DNA from: Bartonella krasnovii
GTDB taxonomy: Bacteria > Pseudomonadota > Alphaproteobacteria > Rhizobiales > Rhizobiaceae
DNA length: 64,000 bases
Direction: 5' to 3'
Assembly (NCBI RefSeq): GCF_003606345.3
Contig: NZ_CP031844.2
Location: 1,116,001 to 1,180,000 of the forward strand
The notes below the pieces were generated by a model. That model was not told where the DNA came from. It worked only from the letters and a program-made list of their open reading frames with translations, and did no database searches. The position numbers and the translations under genes are program-made. Of this stretch, positions 38,652 to 48,708 are shown piece by piece (position 1 is the stretch's first letter; each line of letters starts with the position of its first letter).

Positions 38652-39399
38652 ATCAATATTGCCTGTCGCCCCAAGAATGGAAGAAACCGTTGTGAATGGT
38701 ACACACTCATGTTTTTTTAGATTTTATTGTGATACCTTTCTGCTTCTTTATTAAAGCTTTTGCAAATACAATGCCCCAATGACTCTGTTATCTGTTACTT
38801 TCTACCAGCACCAATTCTCTTTAAAAGAATGATAAAAAACTCCTCCTCTTTACCCCACAGTAATCACAATATCTTTTTAGAGGACGCTACTCTTCTTTAC
38901 AAGGGGATGCATAAAAATTCCCTCTTCGCTTCTAAAAGGTTAGCGATTTTTTTAATAACAAAATTTAAAAACTTAATTTTTAAACAAGCTTATAAAATAA
39001 TTTATTTGTCTTAATTGAGTATCAATAAAAAAACATAAATCAAAATATAGAAACAATTCTCACAATAACGTCTCTTATGAAAGAGAACTTAAATAATAAG
39101 TTTAGAAAAATATATTTTCTTATAGACTTGTATCTAGTAAAATCTCTTCACATTGTTAGGCATTTTAATACAAAATCATTTTAACATAAAGTACTTATAT
39201 TGCGGGCACAGCTTACCATCAAAGTCTGATACTTATATGATGGAGTTATTATCATAGGTAATGGCTCACAAAATATTCCAAAGAAAAATGATAACGAGCA
39301 GATTATTTTCAATCTAGATTGTTCCAATCTTTGGAGGAAAACGATTAAATACCCGTTCTTCTAAAGACTTCAACTATTTCTTTTTAGTTTAATCTTTAT
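38652..39399. other. Intergenic region between permease and FhaB-like remnant
   Basis: About 750 AT-rich bases. The first 72 bases continue the open frame of the FhaB-like remnant. No other coding sequence, RNA or repeat is recognised; the missing 5' part of the FhaB-like gene has left no visible trace here. Confidence 0.4.
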
Positions 39400-40776
39400 T
39401 TATTGCAGTTTCTTTTGCTTAAAATTATAAAGTTTAAGGCTATAAAAACAAATAATAAGCCAAGCAATCCAACTAACACCGACAATTAAAACTGGTCGCG
39501 TCTCATCAAAGTACCATAAGAGAATAAAAATAAAAACCATAAATAAAATAGAAAAAATTGATCCTATCGGCCAAAGTGGAATGGGAAAGCTTAAACCTTT
39601 CTGTGCTTCTTTAGACATCTTAATCCGCATAAAAATTTGCGAAAGTAGAATCATCATCCAAACAAAAACCGTCGCAAATGTTGCCATTGATGCAATAAGA
39701 AAAAAAAGCTTTTCATGATAAAAATAATTAAGGACAGCACCAAAAAGAAAAATAGCGAAGATCACCAAAATAACAAAAACTGGTATACCATTTCTTGATA
39801 AATATTGAAACTTCTTTAAAGCATAACCTTCCTGCGATAAACCATGAACCATACGACAAGCACCATACATTCCGCTATTCATTGCCGAAATAGCCGCTGT
39901 AACAACAACAATATTTAAAATATTTGCTGCATATGAAATCCCAAGATTTTCAAAAATAGACACAAAAGGACTATCCATAAGACCAATCTCATTCCAAGGA
40001 TAAAGAGACATTAAAATAGCTAACGTCATGACATAAAAAAGTAAAATACGAACTGGAGTGGAATTAATTGCCTTTGAAATCGTTTGATGAGGGTTTTGAA
40101 CTTCCATGACTGCCATGCCAATGATTTCTATGCCACCAAAAGCAAAAACAACAACACTAAAACAAGCTAAAAAACCAAACCAACCATTAGGAAAAATACC
40201 ACCATTTTTCCATAAATTATAAACAGTAACAGTGGAAGAATCTGCACCTTCACCCCACCCCCAAAAAATAATTGCTATTCCTAAAATAATCATCGCAATG
40301 ATAGCAATAACTTTAATAGAAGATAGCCAAAACTCTAATTCACCGTAAACTTCTACAGCAGCTAAATTAATACCTGTGATAATTAATGTAATACTCAGTG
40401 CCCACACCCAAGGAGCAACATCAGGATACCAAAAACCCATATAAGTCGCAAAAGCTGTAATATCAGCCAAACCCACAAGAATCATCTCAAACACATACGT
40501 CCATCCGGTTAAAAAACCTGCTAATGGCGATATGTAATTTGCCGCATAACGAGCAAAAGAACCAGGCAATGGATTATAAAGGATCATCTCTCCTAAAGCC
40601 CGCATAACCATAAAAATAGCTAAACCAGCAATACAATAGGCAATCAAAACACTGGGACCGGCAAGCTTAATTGCTTGAGCTGAGCCATAAAAAAGACCTG
40701 TTCCAATAGCAGAGCCAAGAGCTAAAAAAATAACTTGACGTTTACTCATCCCCCTCTTCAGTTCATTTATTGCCAT
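39400..40776 (-). CDS. Amino-acid permease, APC superfamily (AAT family, ProY/HutT-like)
   Basis: A 458-aa inner-membrane transporter with about 12 hydrophobic helices. The first helix carries the signature LGSAIGTGLFYGSAQAI, and GEMILYNPLPGSFARYA and FGGIEIIGMAVMEVQNP follow, all typical of the proline/GABA/histidine proton symporter group. The substrate cannot be decided from sequence. hutH lies upstream on the same strand with one small gene between, which makes histidine a reasonable guess. Confidence 0.85.
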   Translation of the reverse strand: MAINELKRGMSKRQVIFLALGSAIGTGLFYGSAQAIKLAGPSVLIAYCIAGLAIFMVMRALGEMILYNPLPGSFARYAANYISPLAGFLTGWTYVFEMILVGLADITAFATYMGFWYPDVAPWVWALSITLIITGINLAAVEVYGELEFWLSSIKVIAIIAMIILGIAIIFWGWGEGADSSTVTVYNLWKNGGIFPNGWFGFLACFSVVVFAFGGIEIIGMAVMEVQNPHQTISKAINSTPVRILLFYVMTLAILMSLYPWNEIGLMDSPFVSIFENLGISYAANILNIVVVTAAISAMNSGMYGACRMVHGLSQEGYALKKFQYLSRNGIPVFVILVIFAIFLFGAVLNYFYHEKLFFLIASMATFATVFVWMMILLSQIFMRIKMSKEAQKGLSFPIPLWPIGSIFSILFMVFIFILLWYFDETRPVLIVGVSWIAWLIICFYSLKLYNFKQKKLQ

Positions 40777-41063
40777 TTCTTTCCTTTTTTATTGAAATGC
40801 TGATAAAATCCACACAACAATAACAACTTTATGATAGATAAAGCTTCATGTTTCTTTCACAAATATATTTCAAAAACATCGAAGACCAACCAGCTCAACA
40901 CTTTGCTCTAAACAATGAAAAAATACTTTTATGGCGAATTACTCAGCTTTTATAGCCTGCAATTTCGTTAAATAAAGTGATAATGGATTTTTTTATAATT
41001 GTCATTTAATTCATTTCGTATTATAGAGTTTTTTACAAAGAAAATTAGCCTTAATGTAGTGTA
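40777..41063. other. Intergenic region upstream of the permease
   Basis: AT-rich sequence between the permease start and the strong terminator of the next gene. It should contain the permease promoter; nothing else is seen. Confidence 0.35.
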
Positions 41064-41110
41064 AATTTTTAGTCTTCTATTTCAATCACTGAAATAGAAG
41101 ACTAAAAATT
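41064..41110. terminator. Strong bidirectional-type hairpin terminator
   Basis: A perfect 21-bp inverted repeat (arms 41064-41084 and 41090-41110, inner part TTCTATTTCA) with a five-base ATCAC loop. The arms end in A- and T-runs, so it can terminate in both directions. It lies about 100 bases downstream of the small secreted-protein gene at 41214. Confidence 0.75.
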
Positions 41111-41213
41111 CATAACAAGCGATTAACTATGCGTATAATTAATTTTTTGTTACTTTAAGAAAACTTTCTTTTGGCCCACAAAACAAAACTTTTACGCCAA
41201 TTAAAGAACTCAA

Positions 41214-41576
41214 TCAGTGATAAAGCGAATCTCGCCAATTTTTAAAAGTATGAGAAAGTGTATCTACAGCCCATCTTCTAAGGGCTCCAAGAGCTTTAAC
41301 AACAAGTTTTCCGATGAAAAAAAAATATACGGTAAAAATAGCATCTTTGACTGTTGGTCCAATAATAGCTCTCTCCTTTCCTCTAGGAGTTTGCCCTGAG
41401 ATATTAATAAAACCTTTGTTTTTTTCCGAAACGAGAGGCTCTTTCTCTTGAGCCGGTATCATAACAAAAATTTCCTCTGGAAAGCTATCTCTCCTAAAAT
41501 CTGCATGAACCTCAAGAGTTTGTGAAAAAGAAAAAAGAATTGTTATTAAAATACATAATCTAGCACTTTTAAACAT
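41214..41576 (-). CDS. Small secreted or membrane protein, unknown
   Basis: A 120-aa protein not recognised. It has a clear signal peptide (about residues 1-25, ending near EVHA), a hydrophilic middle rich in Lys and Glu, and a hydrophobic helix near 80-97 (IFTVYFFFIGKLVVKAL). A good Shine-Dalgarno (GGAGAAAT) precedes the ATG, and a strong terminator follows, so it seems a real monocistronic gene. It lies between hutH and the permease, unrelated in function as far as can be seen. Confidence 0.6.
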   Translation of the reverse strand: MFKSARLCILITILFSFSQTLEVHADFRRDSFPEEIFVMIPAQEKEPLVSEKNKGFINISGQTPRGKERAIIGPTVKDAIFTVYFFFIGKLVVKALGALRRWAVDTLSHTFKNWRDSLYH

Positions 41577-41907
41577 TTATTTCTCCTTTTTTAATTAAAA
41601 TACAAAAGATGAACTATAAAACTCATAAAGTATTAACAAAGAAGAAGAATATAAAATATTTTTATTTAATATAATTTATAATTATAAAGTATATTATTTC
41701 AATTTTACAGATTATAAACTTATGATGATAAAGTTATCACAGTATAAAATAAAACATCTAGTTGGCTACAAAAAGAAGATATATACAGTAAATAAATACA
41801 TAATCTATTAAGTAATTTAAATATAGTATTTATCTTCTATATTTTTATATGAGGAAGTTTTAAAATTCAATATCCATCCTTCCTCATTAGCCTTAAAACA
41901 AATATTA
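41577..41907. other. AT-rich intergenic region downstream of hutH
   Basis: About 330 bases of very AT-rich DNA with no recognisable gene, repeat or strong hairpin. Confidence 0.4.
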
Positions 41908-43443
41908 TTAAAAACTTAAGGAAGGAAAAATTGTTCCTGGTAAAATAGATAATAAGCGCCCTTCACGTACAAGTACATGTACTTGATGAAGATCTGGAGC
42001 CAGATAGCGATCTTCCTTAAGAGAAGCAACATTTTTACGTAAACATTTCATAACAGACTGTAAGAGAGTACTTGTTTTTAAAGGTGTTCGATATTCAATT
42101 CCTTGTGCTGCAATAAGCGTTTCAATGCCAATAATTGTAAAAAGGTTTTCACTCATTACCAATAGCCGACGAGCGCCATGGCAAGCCATTGAAACATGAT
42201 CTTCTTGATTAGCTGAAGTTGGTGTTGAATCAACAGAAGCAGGATGGGCCATTTGTTTATTTTCAGACATTAAAGCTGCTGCAGTTACTTCAGCGATCAT
42301 AAAACCTGAATTTAGGCCTGCATTGTGCGCTAAAAAAGCTGGAAGACCATAAGAAACTGCTGGATCAACCATAAGAGCAATACGCCGTTGAGAAATAGAT
42401 CCTATTTCACACAAAGCAAGAGCAATCTGATCAGCAGCAAAAGCGACAGGCTCAGCATGAAAATTCCCACCGGATACAACCTCCCCATTTCTTAAAATCA
42501 ACGGATTATCTGTAACAGCATTTGCTTCAATAATCAGTGTTTTTGCTGCTGCTAGCAAAATATCAAAACATGCCCCCATAACCTGTGGCTGGCAACGTAT
42601 ACAATAAGGATCTTGTACACGCTCATCACCCCGTAAATGGGCTGCACGAATTTCTGAATCCTCTACAAGTTTTTCTAATGTTTTCGATACGGCAATCTGC
42701 CCATAATGGCCTCGCAAAATATGGATATCAGGATGAAATGGCGCCGTTGATCCCATCGTAGCATCTGTCGTTAAAGCCCCTGCCAACAATCCACCACATA
42801 ATGCACGATAAGCTCGAAAAAGTCCAGCAAGTGCAAGTGCTGTTGATGTTTGAGTCCCATTAATCAGGGCTAGGCCTTCCTTTGCCTCTAAAATAATAGG
42901 GGATAACCCTGCTTTCTTTAAGGCAAGTGCTCCACTCATACGAATATTTTGAAAAAAAGCTTCTCCTTCTCCCATCATAACAGCCGCCATATGAGCAAGT
43001 GGCGCAAGATCACCTGAAGCGCCAACAGATCCTTTTTCTGGGATGACAGGAATAACACCTTTTTCAAGCATATTTTCCAACAAACTTACCAATTCTAAAC
43101 GAACTCCTGAGGCCCCTCTTCCCAAAGAGATCAGCTTTAAGCTCATAATCAAACGCACGATATTTTCAGCGAGAGGATCTCCTACCCCACAACAATGAGA
43201 CAAAATAAGATTTCTCTGTAACACAGTGACTTTATCTGCATCAATTTTAATGGAAGCCAACTTCCCAAAACCAGTATTAATACCATACACAGGCTCACTT
43301 CCAGCAACAATTTCAGCAATGCGCTGCGCCCCTTTCTCAATAGCTAAATGTGTATCCTTATGAAGCTTACAAATTTCACCATCAAAATAAATCGCTTCAA
43401 GTTCGCTAAGTGTTACCTCACCTGGTTTCAGTATAATCGTCAT
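41908..43443 (-). CDS. hutH: Histidine ammonia-lyase
   Basis: HutH deaminates histidine to urocanate, the first step of histidine catabolism. The 511-aa protein has the autocatalytic MIO triad Ala142-Ser143-Gly144 in [16 protein letters not shown], the YGINTGFG segment near residue 53, and NPLI, QEDHVSM and ESNFTII-type late motifs in modified form ([10 protein letters not shown]). All looks intact. The remaining hut genes are not in the window; a permease lies downstream. Confidence 0.96.
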   Translation of the reverse strand: MTIILKPGEVTLSELEAIYFDGEICKLHKDTHLAIEKGAQRIAEIVAGSEPVYGINTGFGKLASIKIDADKVTVLQRNLILSHCCGVGDPLAENIVRLIMSLKLISLGRGASGVRLELVSLLENMLEKGVIPVIPEKGSVGASGDLAPLAHMAAVMMGEGEAFFQNIRMSGALALKKAGLSPIILEAKEGLALINGTQTSTALALAGLFRAYRALCGGLLAGALTTDATMGSTAPFHPDIHILRGHYGQIAVSKTLEKLVEDSEIRAAHLRGDERVQDPYCIRCQPQVMGACFDILLAAAKTLIIEANAVTDNPLILRNGEVVSGGNFHAEPVAFAADQIALALCEIGSISQRRIALMVDPAVSYGLPAFLAHNAGLNSGFMIAEVTAAALMSENKQMAHPASVDSTPTSANQEDHVSMACHGARRLLVMSENLFTIIGIETLIAAQGIEYRTPLKTSTLLQSVMKCLRKNVASLKEDRYLAPDLHQVHVLVREGRLLSILPGTIFPSLSF

Positions 43444-43619
43444 AATTTTCTTTCTTTTTTAATTAAAATACAATTCTTAACATGATTAATTCATCTATAA
43501 AACCTATAAAACAAAAAATATAATCACCCTTTAAGCTAAAATACTTTTTAAGACATTGCTTAGAATAAAGAGAGCATGATATTAGTATTCTCGTTCCCTA
43601 AAATTTTAACAATCCTCTC

Positions 43620-43823
43620 TCATGCAACACCTGTCCCAGCACCTACATCCACAATGGACAAAAGCCCTTTTTTAAAAGGAAGAAACATGGTCTCAAATAA
43701 GGTGAGAGGGCAACGAGGACGATAGCGATTATAATCATCAGCTAATCCATCAAACTTTTCACTTTGGAGTTGAACATTTACAACATAGAATTTTTCCTCT
43801 TCTTCATAATTGTTGATATCCAT
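43620..43823 (-). pseudogene. Amino-terminal fragment of a class I SAM methyltransferase
   Basis: A 67-aa frame: FDGLADDYNRYRPRCP and the SAM-binding motif I IVDVGAGTGVA, as at the start of UbiE/type-11 methyltransferases of about 250 aa. The frame stops right after motif I and I find no continuation in any frame before hutH. It is a truncated remnant. Confidence 0.65.
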
Positions 43824-44201
43824 AATCTAAAAGCTTTTTTATCCAATAGGTTAAGCATAACTTCTAAAAAAGGGAAAATGGGAACTTCCTTTTCTTTTTA
43901 TAAGCTTGATACCTACATTTTTCTTTTTACCAATTGTTATTTGCTACATTCTGAAACAGAAAAAATCCTACGAAAATAATATAATCTTTTGTAAGAATAA
44001 TTGATATGAATAGTGTTGATCTTTCACAAGATAACATCTATATTCTCATTATTGTTTTTATATCAGAAGTCACCTAAGCATTCTAAAAACGCACAGAGAT
44101 GTCAGTTTATTAATAATAATAGCAGTCTATAAACTTAAAAATACTTTCCACCAGTAAGATAAAACCTATATGATATATAAAATATCTATGGAGACATCTT
44201 T
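43824..44201. other. Divergent intergenic region methyltransferase fragment/lemA
   Basis: About 380 AT-rich bases. The lemA promoter should be here, and GGAG precedes its ATG by about ten bases. No other feature is seen. Confidence 0.4.
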
Positions 44202-44828
44202 ATGTTAAATGTACAAACTTCTTCAATGTTTAAAAGATTAAAACAATTTTCAATCGCTATTTTTTTGGCAGGGTTAATACCATTTCTAAGTGGTTGCGGA
44301 TTTAATACAATACCAACAAATGAAGAAAAAGCACACGCAGCATGGAGTGAAGTGCTCAATCAATATCAACGCCGTACAGATCTCATCCCCAATCTTGTAG
44401 AAACAGTTAAAGCTTACGCAGCCCATGAACAAAGCGTTTTCACAAATGTCATTGAAGCACGTGCCAAAGCAACACAAATCAACATTAATGCAGATATGTT
44501 GAATAATCCGGAAATTATGCAGCAATATCTCAAAAATCAAGCAAATTTATCAAGTGCACTTTCGCGGCTTATGGCAGTTGTCGAAAACTATCCGGATCTT
44601 AAAGCAAACCAGAACTTTCTTGCTCTTCAATCACAACTAGAAGGAACTGAAAACCGTATCTCCGTTGCGCGCCGCGATTACATCGAAACAGTTCGTGCCT
44701 ACAATACAGCTCTCAAAACAATGCCGACAATGATTTGGGCAAAGTTATGGTTTCGTGATGCTAAACCGATGCCAACTTTTACTATCGATACGGATAGTCA
44801 ACAAACTCCAAAGGTTAATTTTAATTAA
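44202..44828 (+). CDS. lemA: LemA family protein
   Basis: A 208-aa LemA protein with an amino-terminal membrane anchor or lipoprotein-like segment (FLAGLIPFLSGCG) and the helical LemA domain: RRTDLIPNLVETVKAYAAHE, then NQNFLALQSQLEGTENRI and ARRDYIETVRAYNT. LemA proteins have poorly defined roles at the membrane. Its stop overlaps the start of the next gene (TAATG), and lemA plus a TPM-domain gene is a widespread pair. Confidence 0.9.
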   Translation: MLNVQTSSMFKRLKQFSIAIFLAGLIPFLSGCGFNTIPTNEEKAHAAWSEVLNQYQRRTDLIPNLVETVKAYAAHEQSVFTNVIEARAKATQININADMLNNPEIMQQYLKNQANLSSALSRLMAVVENYPDLKANQNFLALQSQLEGTENRISVARRDYIETVRAYNTALKTMPTMIWAKLWFRDAKPMPTFTIDTDSQQTPKVNFN

Positions 44829-45682
44829 TGAAATCATTTCAACACGCTATAAAACGTCGTTTTTTTCGACATTTATGGATTCCTTTGAGCATTCTATACT
44901 TGATCATTGCATGGGGGAATGTCTCTTACGCATACACTAAATTCCCTCCCTTAACCGGCTATATCAACGATATAGCTCATTTACTTGACCATGCAACAAA
45001 GATAAATTTAACGGAAAAACTTGCTACACTCGAAGAAAAAACAGGAGATCAAATTGTTCTTGTAACGCTTCCTACTCTTTCGGGCAATGATATAGAAACT
45101 TACAGTAATTCTCTTTTTCGTACATGGAAGTTAGGCCAAAAACAAATCAATAACGGTGTATTAATCGTCATTGCACCCAATGAACGTGAAGCACGTATTG
45201 AGGTAGGCTATGGTCTGGAAGGCGAACTAACAGATGCTATGTCCTCTGTCATCATTAATAGCTTCATGATTCCTAATTTTCGTGAAGGAAATTATCAAAA
45301 AGGAATTGTTGAATCAGTTCATGCAATTATTAAAGTGATCACACAAAGTGATGCCGATTTTTCTTATCGAATCAAACAAAAAGCTAAAGCTGTTGAAGAA
45401 CAACGTAAACAAACTGCAAAAGAAGAAATGATTATAAATACAATTATGTTTTTCATTCTCTTTATAGCAATGGGGTTGCCCGTTCTTGCCATGATTTTTG
45501 GTCAGAAAGTAGGTCCACAAAAGTATCTTTGGATGGGTATTGTCTTCACACCTTGGTTTTTAAACTTAAATACGAGGGGTAGAGACTCTGGTGGAATATT
45601 TGGTGGGCATTCATCAGGAAGAGGAGGATTCAGAGGTGGTGGTGGTTCATCAGGTGGTGGTGGTGCAACAGGAAGGTGGTAA
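44828..45682 (+). CDS. TPM-domain (YgcG family) membrane protein
   Basis: A 284-aa protein: a signal anchor near residues 15-35, a TPM domain of about residues 40-180 (GYINDIAHLLD, GDQIVLVTLPTLSG, REARIEVGYGLEGELTD), two hydrophobic helices at about 200-240, and a low-complexity Gly/Ser-rich end, with repeated GGGG. This is the YgcG layout and pairs with lemA upstream, with which it is translationally coupled by a one-base overlap. Function is unknown. Confidence 0.9.
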   Translation: MKSFQHAIKRRFFRHLWIPLSILYLIIAWGNVSYAYTKFPPLTGYINDIAHLLDHATKINLTEKLATLEEKTGDQIVLVTLPTLSGNDIETYSNSLFRTWKLGQKQINNGVLIVIAPNEREARIEVGYGLEGELTDAMSSVIINSFMIPNFREGNYQKGIVESVHAIIKVITQSDADFSYRIKQKAKAVEEQRKQTAKEEMIINTIMFFILFIAMGLPVLAMIFGQKVGPQKYLWMGIVFTPWFLNLNTRGRDSGGIFGGHSSGRGGFRGGGGSSGGGGATGRW

Positions 45683-45804
45683 AAAAACATAACACCTTTT
45701 TTAAATAAAATTCATTGCATTTCTCATAAAATGTCCCTTAATCTTACGTTTTTGTTATTTTTCTAATTACAATATAAACTCAAACATTAAGATAAATATT
45801 GCCA

Positions 45805-46542
45805 ATGACATTTGAATTGAAACATAGAGATCGTCGTCACTTATCGCATCACTTTAATGCAATTCTAGGAAATCCACCCGTTGAATGGAAAATAAGTGAC
45901 CATTTGGTTGAATATCCTGAAGCACTGCGTTATATGCGGGAGCGTGTGGAAAAAATTCTTGCAAAAACCGCCCATGAACAAGTTTGGCTACTTGAACACC
46001 CTGCCCTTTATACAGCGGGTACGAGTGCAAATAAAAAGGATCTTTTAGCACCTCATTTATTTCCTGTTTATGAAGCAGGACGTGGAGGTGAATTTACTTA
46101 CCACGGTCCAGGGCAGCGTATTGCTTATATTATGCTTGATCTTAAACGCCGAAAACAAGACATTCGTGCTTTCATTAGTGCATTAGAAGAATGGATCATA
46201 CAGATGCTTGCAAGCTTTAATATTAAAGGTGAACGCAGAGAAGATCGCGTTGGTGTCTGGGTTAAACAGCCTCATGGCTCATCAAAACACAATGATCTTT
46301 CTTCCGAAGATAAAATTGCGGCGATTGGCATTCGAGTGCGCAAATGGATAAGTTTTCATGGTGTTTCTATCAATGTTAATCCTAATTTAGCCCATTACTC
46401 AGGAATTGTTCCTTGTGGAATTACAAACCACGGTGTAACAAGCTTTCTTGATCTAGGATACCCTGTAACAATGCATGATATTGATATTGCTCTCAAACAG
46501 GCTTTTGAACAAATTTTTGGTCCAACAATTGATGTTTCCTAA
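45805..46542 (+). CDS. lipB: Octanoyltransferase (lipoyl-protein ligase B)
   Basis: LipB moves octanoate from acyl carrier protein to lipoyl domains, the first step of lipoylation. From the ATG at 45805 (245 aa) the protein shows [22 protein letters not shown] (positions 92-113), the catalytic lysine region KIAAIGIRV (Lys170) and the nucleophile Cys204 in SGIVPCGI. The frame also opens at a TTG two codons upstream, which I do not favour. It stands alone between the lemA pair and parE. Confidence 0.94.
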   Translation: MTFELKHRDRRHLSHHFNAILGNPPVEWKISDHLVEYPEALRYMRERVEKILAKTAHEQVWLLEHPALYTAGTSANKKDLLAPHLFPVYEAGRGGEFTYHGPGQRIAYIMLDLKRRKQDIRAFISALEEWIIQMLASFNIKGERREDRVGVWVKQPHGSSKHNDLSSEDKIAAIGIRVRKWISFHGVSINVNPNLAHYSGIVPCGITNHGVTSFLDLGYPVTMHDIDIALKQAFEQIFGPTIDVS

Positions 46543-46623
46543 CTGCATTGATTTTTAAATAAAAAACAGGCATAAAATTTGTTTTAATAAATATTTTATT
46601 TATGAGGTAAATAGTTAAACGCT

Positions 46624-48690
46624 ATGAGCGATAACAACAAGGATCTTTTTAGTACTTTAAATAAAACCCAATCTAGGGTAAATACAAAAGAAAGCACTCT
46701 GCAATCTCCAATGAAATCAAAAGAAATTATTTCAAAAAAAAGTGCAAAAAGTACGCAAGAAGACGACTATAATGCCCTCTCTATTCGCGTGCTTGAGGGC
46801 TTAGAACCTGTACGTTTACGCCCTGGAATGTATATTGGTGGAACAGACAGTAAAGCACTTCACCATTTATTTGCTGAAATTATTGATAATGCGATGGATG
46901 AAGCTGTTGCTGGTTATGCAGACTCCATTGAGGTCTCATTAGATAGGGACGGCTACATCACCGTTACAGATAACGGACGCGGTATTCCTGTCGAGAATCA
47001 TCCTCAAATGCCTGACAAATCAACTCTAGAAGTTATTATGACACAACTCCACTCCGGAGGAAAATTTGATGGCAAAGCATATCAAACCGCGGGCGGGCTT
47101 CATGGAGTAGGAATTTCTGTCGTCAATGCTCTGTCAGATGATATGGAAGTTGAAGTTGCACGAGAACGAAAACTTTACCGTCAACGCTTCTCACGCGGTA
47201 TTCCCCAATCTGGATTGGAAGATTTGGGAGATGTTTATAATCGCCGTGGTACACGTGTTCGTTTTCATCCTGATTTTGAAATTTTTGGTGAAAAAGTAGC
47301 TTTTGATCCGGAAAAAATTTATCAGATGGCACGCTCTAAAGCCTATCTTTTTGGCGGTGTAAAAATTCGCTGGACTTGTGATCCCGTCATACTTGAAGGC
47401 GTAAAAAATATTCCTGAAAAGGCTATTTTTCATTTTCCCAATGGGCTTAAAGACTATTTACTTGCGTCATTAAAAGATGAATATCGCGTCACATCAGAAA
47501 TTTTTTCTGGAAAAACACAACAAAACAATGGTCATGGCTGTGTTGAATGGGCCATCGCTTGGCATGGCGGAGATCCTTGTGTGCAATCTTATTGCAATAC
47601 TATTCCCACCGGAGAAGGTGGAACACACGAAACAGGACTGCGTCAAGCTCTTTTGCGTGGCTTAAAATCTTATGCTGAGTTAACAGGAAACAAGCGCGCA
47701 GCAATCATTACATCAGACGATATTATGATTTCAACAGCTGCAATACTTTCAGTTTTCATCAAAAATCCTGAGTTCGTTGGACAAACAAAAGATCGATTAG
47801 CAACAATCGAAGCGCAACGTATCGTTGAAAATGCAATCCGCGATCCTTTTGATCATTGGTTAGCAAATTCCCCCCAAGAAGCAACGAAACTTCTTGATTG
47901 GGTTATTGAACGTGCTGAAGAACGTGTTAGACGACGTCAAGATAGAGAAATAAGTCGAAAAACAGCTGTCCGTAAATTACGTCTTCCTGGTAAGCTTGCA
48001 GATTGTAGCCAAAACCATGCTACAGGTGCTGAATTATTCATTGTTGAGGGAGATTCTGCAGGGGGTTCTGCTAAACAAGCAAGAAATAGAGCAAACCAAG
48101 CAATTTTACCTCTTCGTGGTAAAATCCTCAATGTTGCCAGTGCAGCCCATGAAAAAATGAACTCAAGCCAAACAATTAGCGATCTTATCCTAGCTCTTGG
48201 ATGTGGAACACGCTCTAAATATCGTGAAAAAGATCTCAGATATGAACGTATTATCATCATGACAGATGCAGATGTTGACGGTGCTCATATTGCATCACTG
48301 CTCATTACCTTCTTTTTTCAAGAAATGCCTGATCTCATTCATCAGGGACATTTATATCTCGCCGTTCCTCCCCTTTATAGAATATCGCAAGGAGGAAAAG
48401 TTGCTTATGCACGTGATGACATCCATAAGGATGAATTGCTTAAAACTGAATTTACAGGAAAAGCTAAAATTGAAATCGGGCGTTTTAAAGGGCTGGGTGA
48501 AATGCGCGCGGAACAACTTAAAGAAACAACGATGCATCCTCAAAAACGTACATTGCTTCGTATTTCTATTGATGCCGTTGAAATAGAAGAAACAAAAAAG
48601 ACCGTAGATAATCTCATGGGAACAAAACCAGAAGCACGATTTCGTTTCATACAAGAAAACTCTACTTTTGCTTCCAATTTAGATATCTAA
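46624..48690 (+). CDS. parE: DNA topoisomerase IV subunit B
   Basis: ParE is the ATPase subunit of topoisomerase IV, which decatenates sister chromosomes. The 688-aa protein has the GHKL ATPase motifs (EIIDNAMDEAVAG, DNGRGIPV, GGLHGVGISVVNALS) and, in the carboxy-terminal half, the TOPRIM region EGDSAGGSAKQARNR with PLRGKILNV and MTDADVDGAHIASLL. The first 50 residues are a basic, disordered extension. It converges on recJ with 18 bases between. Confidence 0.96.
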   Translation: MSDNNKDLFSTLNKTQSRVNTKESTLQSPMKSKEIISKKSAKSTQEDDYNALSIRVLEGLEPVRLRPGMYIGGTDSKALHHLFAEIIDNAMDEAVAGYADSIEVSLDRDGYITVTDNGRGIPVENHPQMPDKSTLEVIMTQLHSGGKFDGKAYQTAGGLHGVGISVVNALSDDMEVEVARERKLYRQRFSRGIPQSGLEDLGDVYNRRGTRVRFHPDFEIFGEKVAFDPEKIYQMARSKAYLFGGVKIRWTCDPVILEGVKNIPEKAIFHFPNGLKDYLLASLKDEYRVTSEIFSGKTQQNNGHGCVEWAIAWHGGDPCVQSYCNTIPTGEGGTHETGLRQALLRGLKSYAELTGNKRAAIITSDDIMISTAAILSVFIKNPEFVGQTKDRLATIEAQRIVENAIRDPFDHWLANSPQEATKLLDWVIERAEERVRRRQDREISRKTAVRKLRLPGKLADCSQNHATGAELFIVEGDSAGGSAKQARNRANQAILPLRGKILNVASAAHEKMNSSQTISDLILALGCGTRSKYREKDLRYERIIIMTDADVDGAHIASLLITFFFQEMPDLIHQGHLYLAVPPLYRISQGGKVAYARDDIHKDELLKTEFTGKAKIEIGRFKGLGEMRAEQLKETTMHPQKRTLLRISIDAVEIEETKKTVDNLMGTKPEARFRFIQENSTFASNLDI

Positions 48691-48708
48691 TATAAAAAAA
48701 TATCTCTT

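Noticed and set aside
38760..39014. 84-codon plus-strand frame upstream of the FhaB-like remnant
   Set aside because: No domain, no ribosome site, no neighbour on that strand.
41214..41576. VirB2/TrwL-type pilin
   Set aside because: Only one hydrophobic helix after the signal peptide and no type IV secretion genes nearby.
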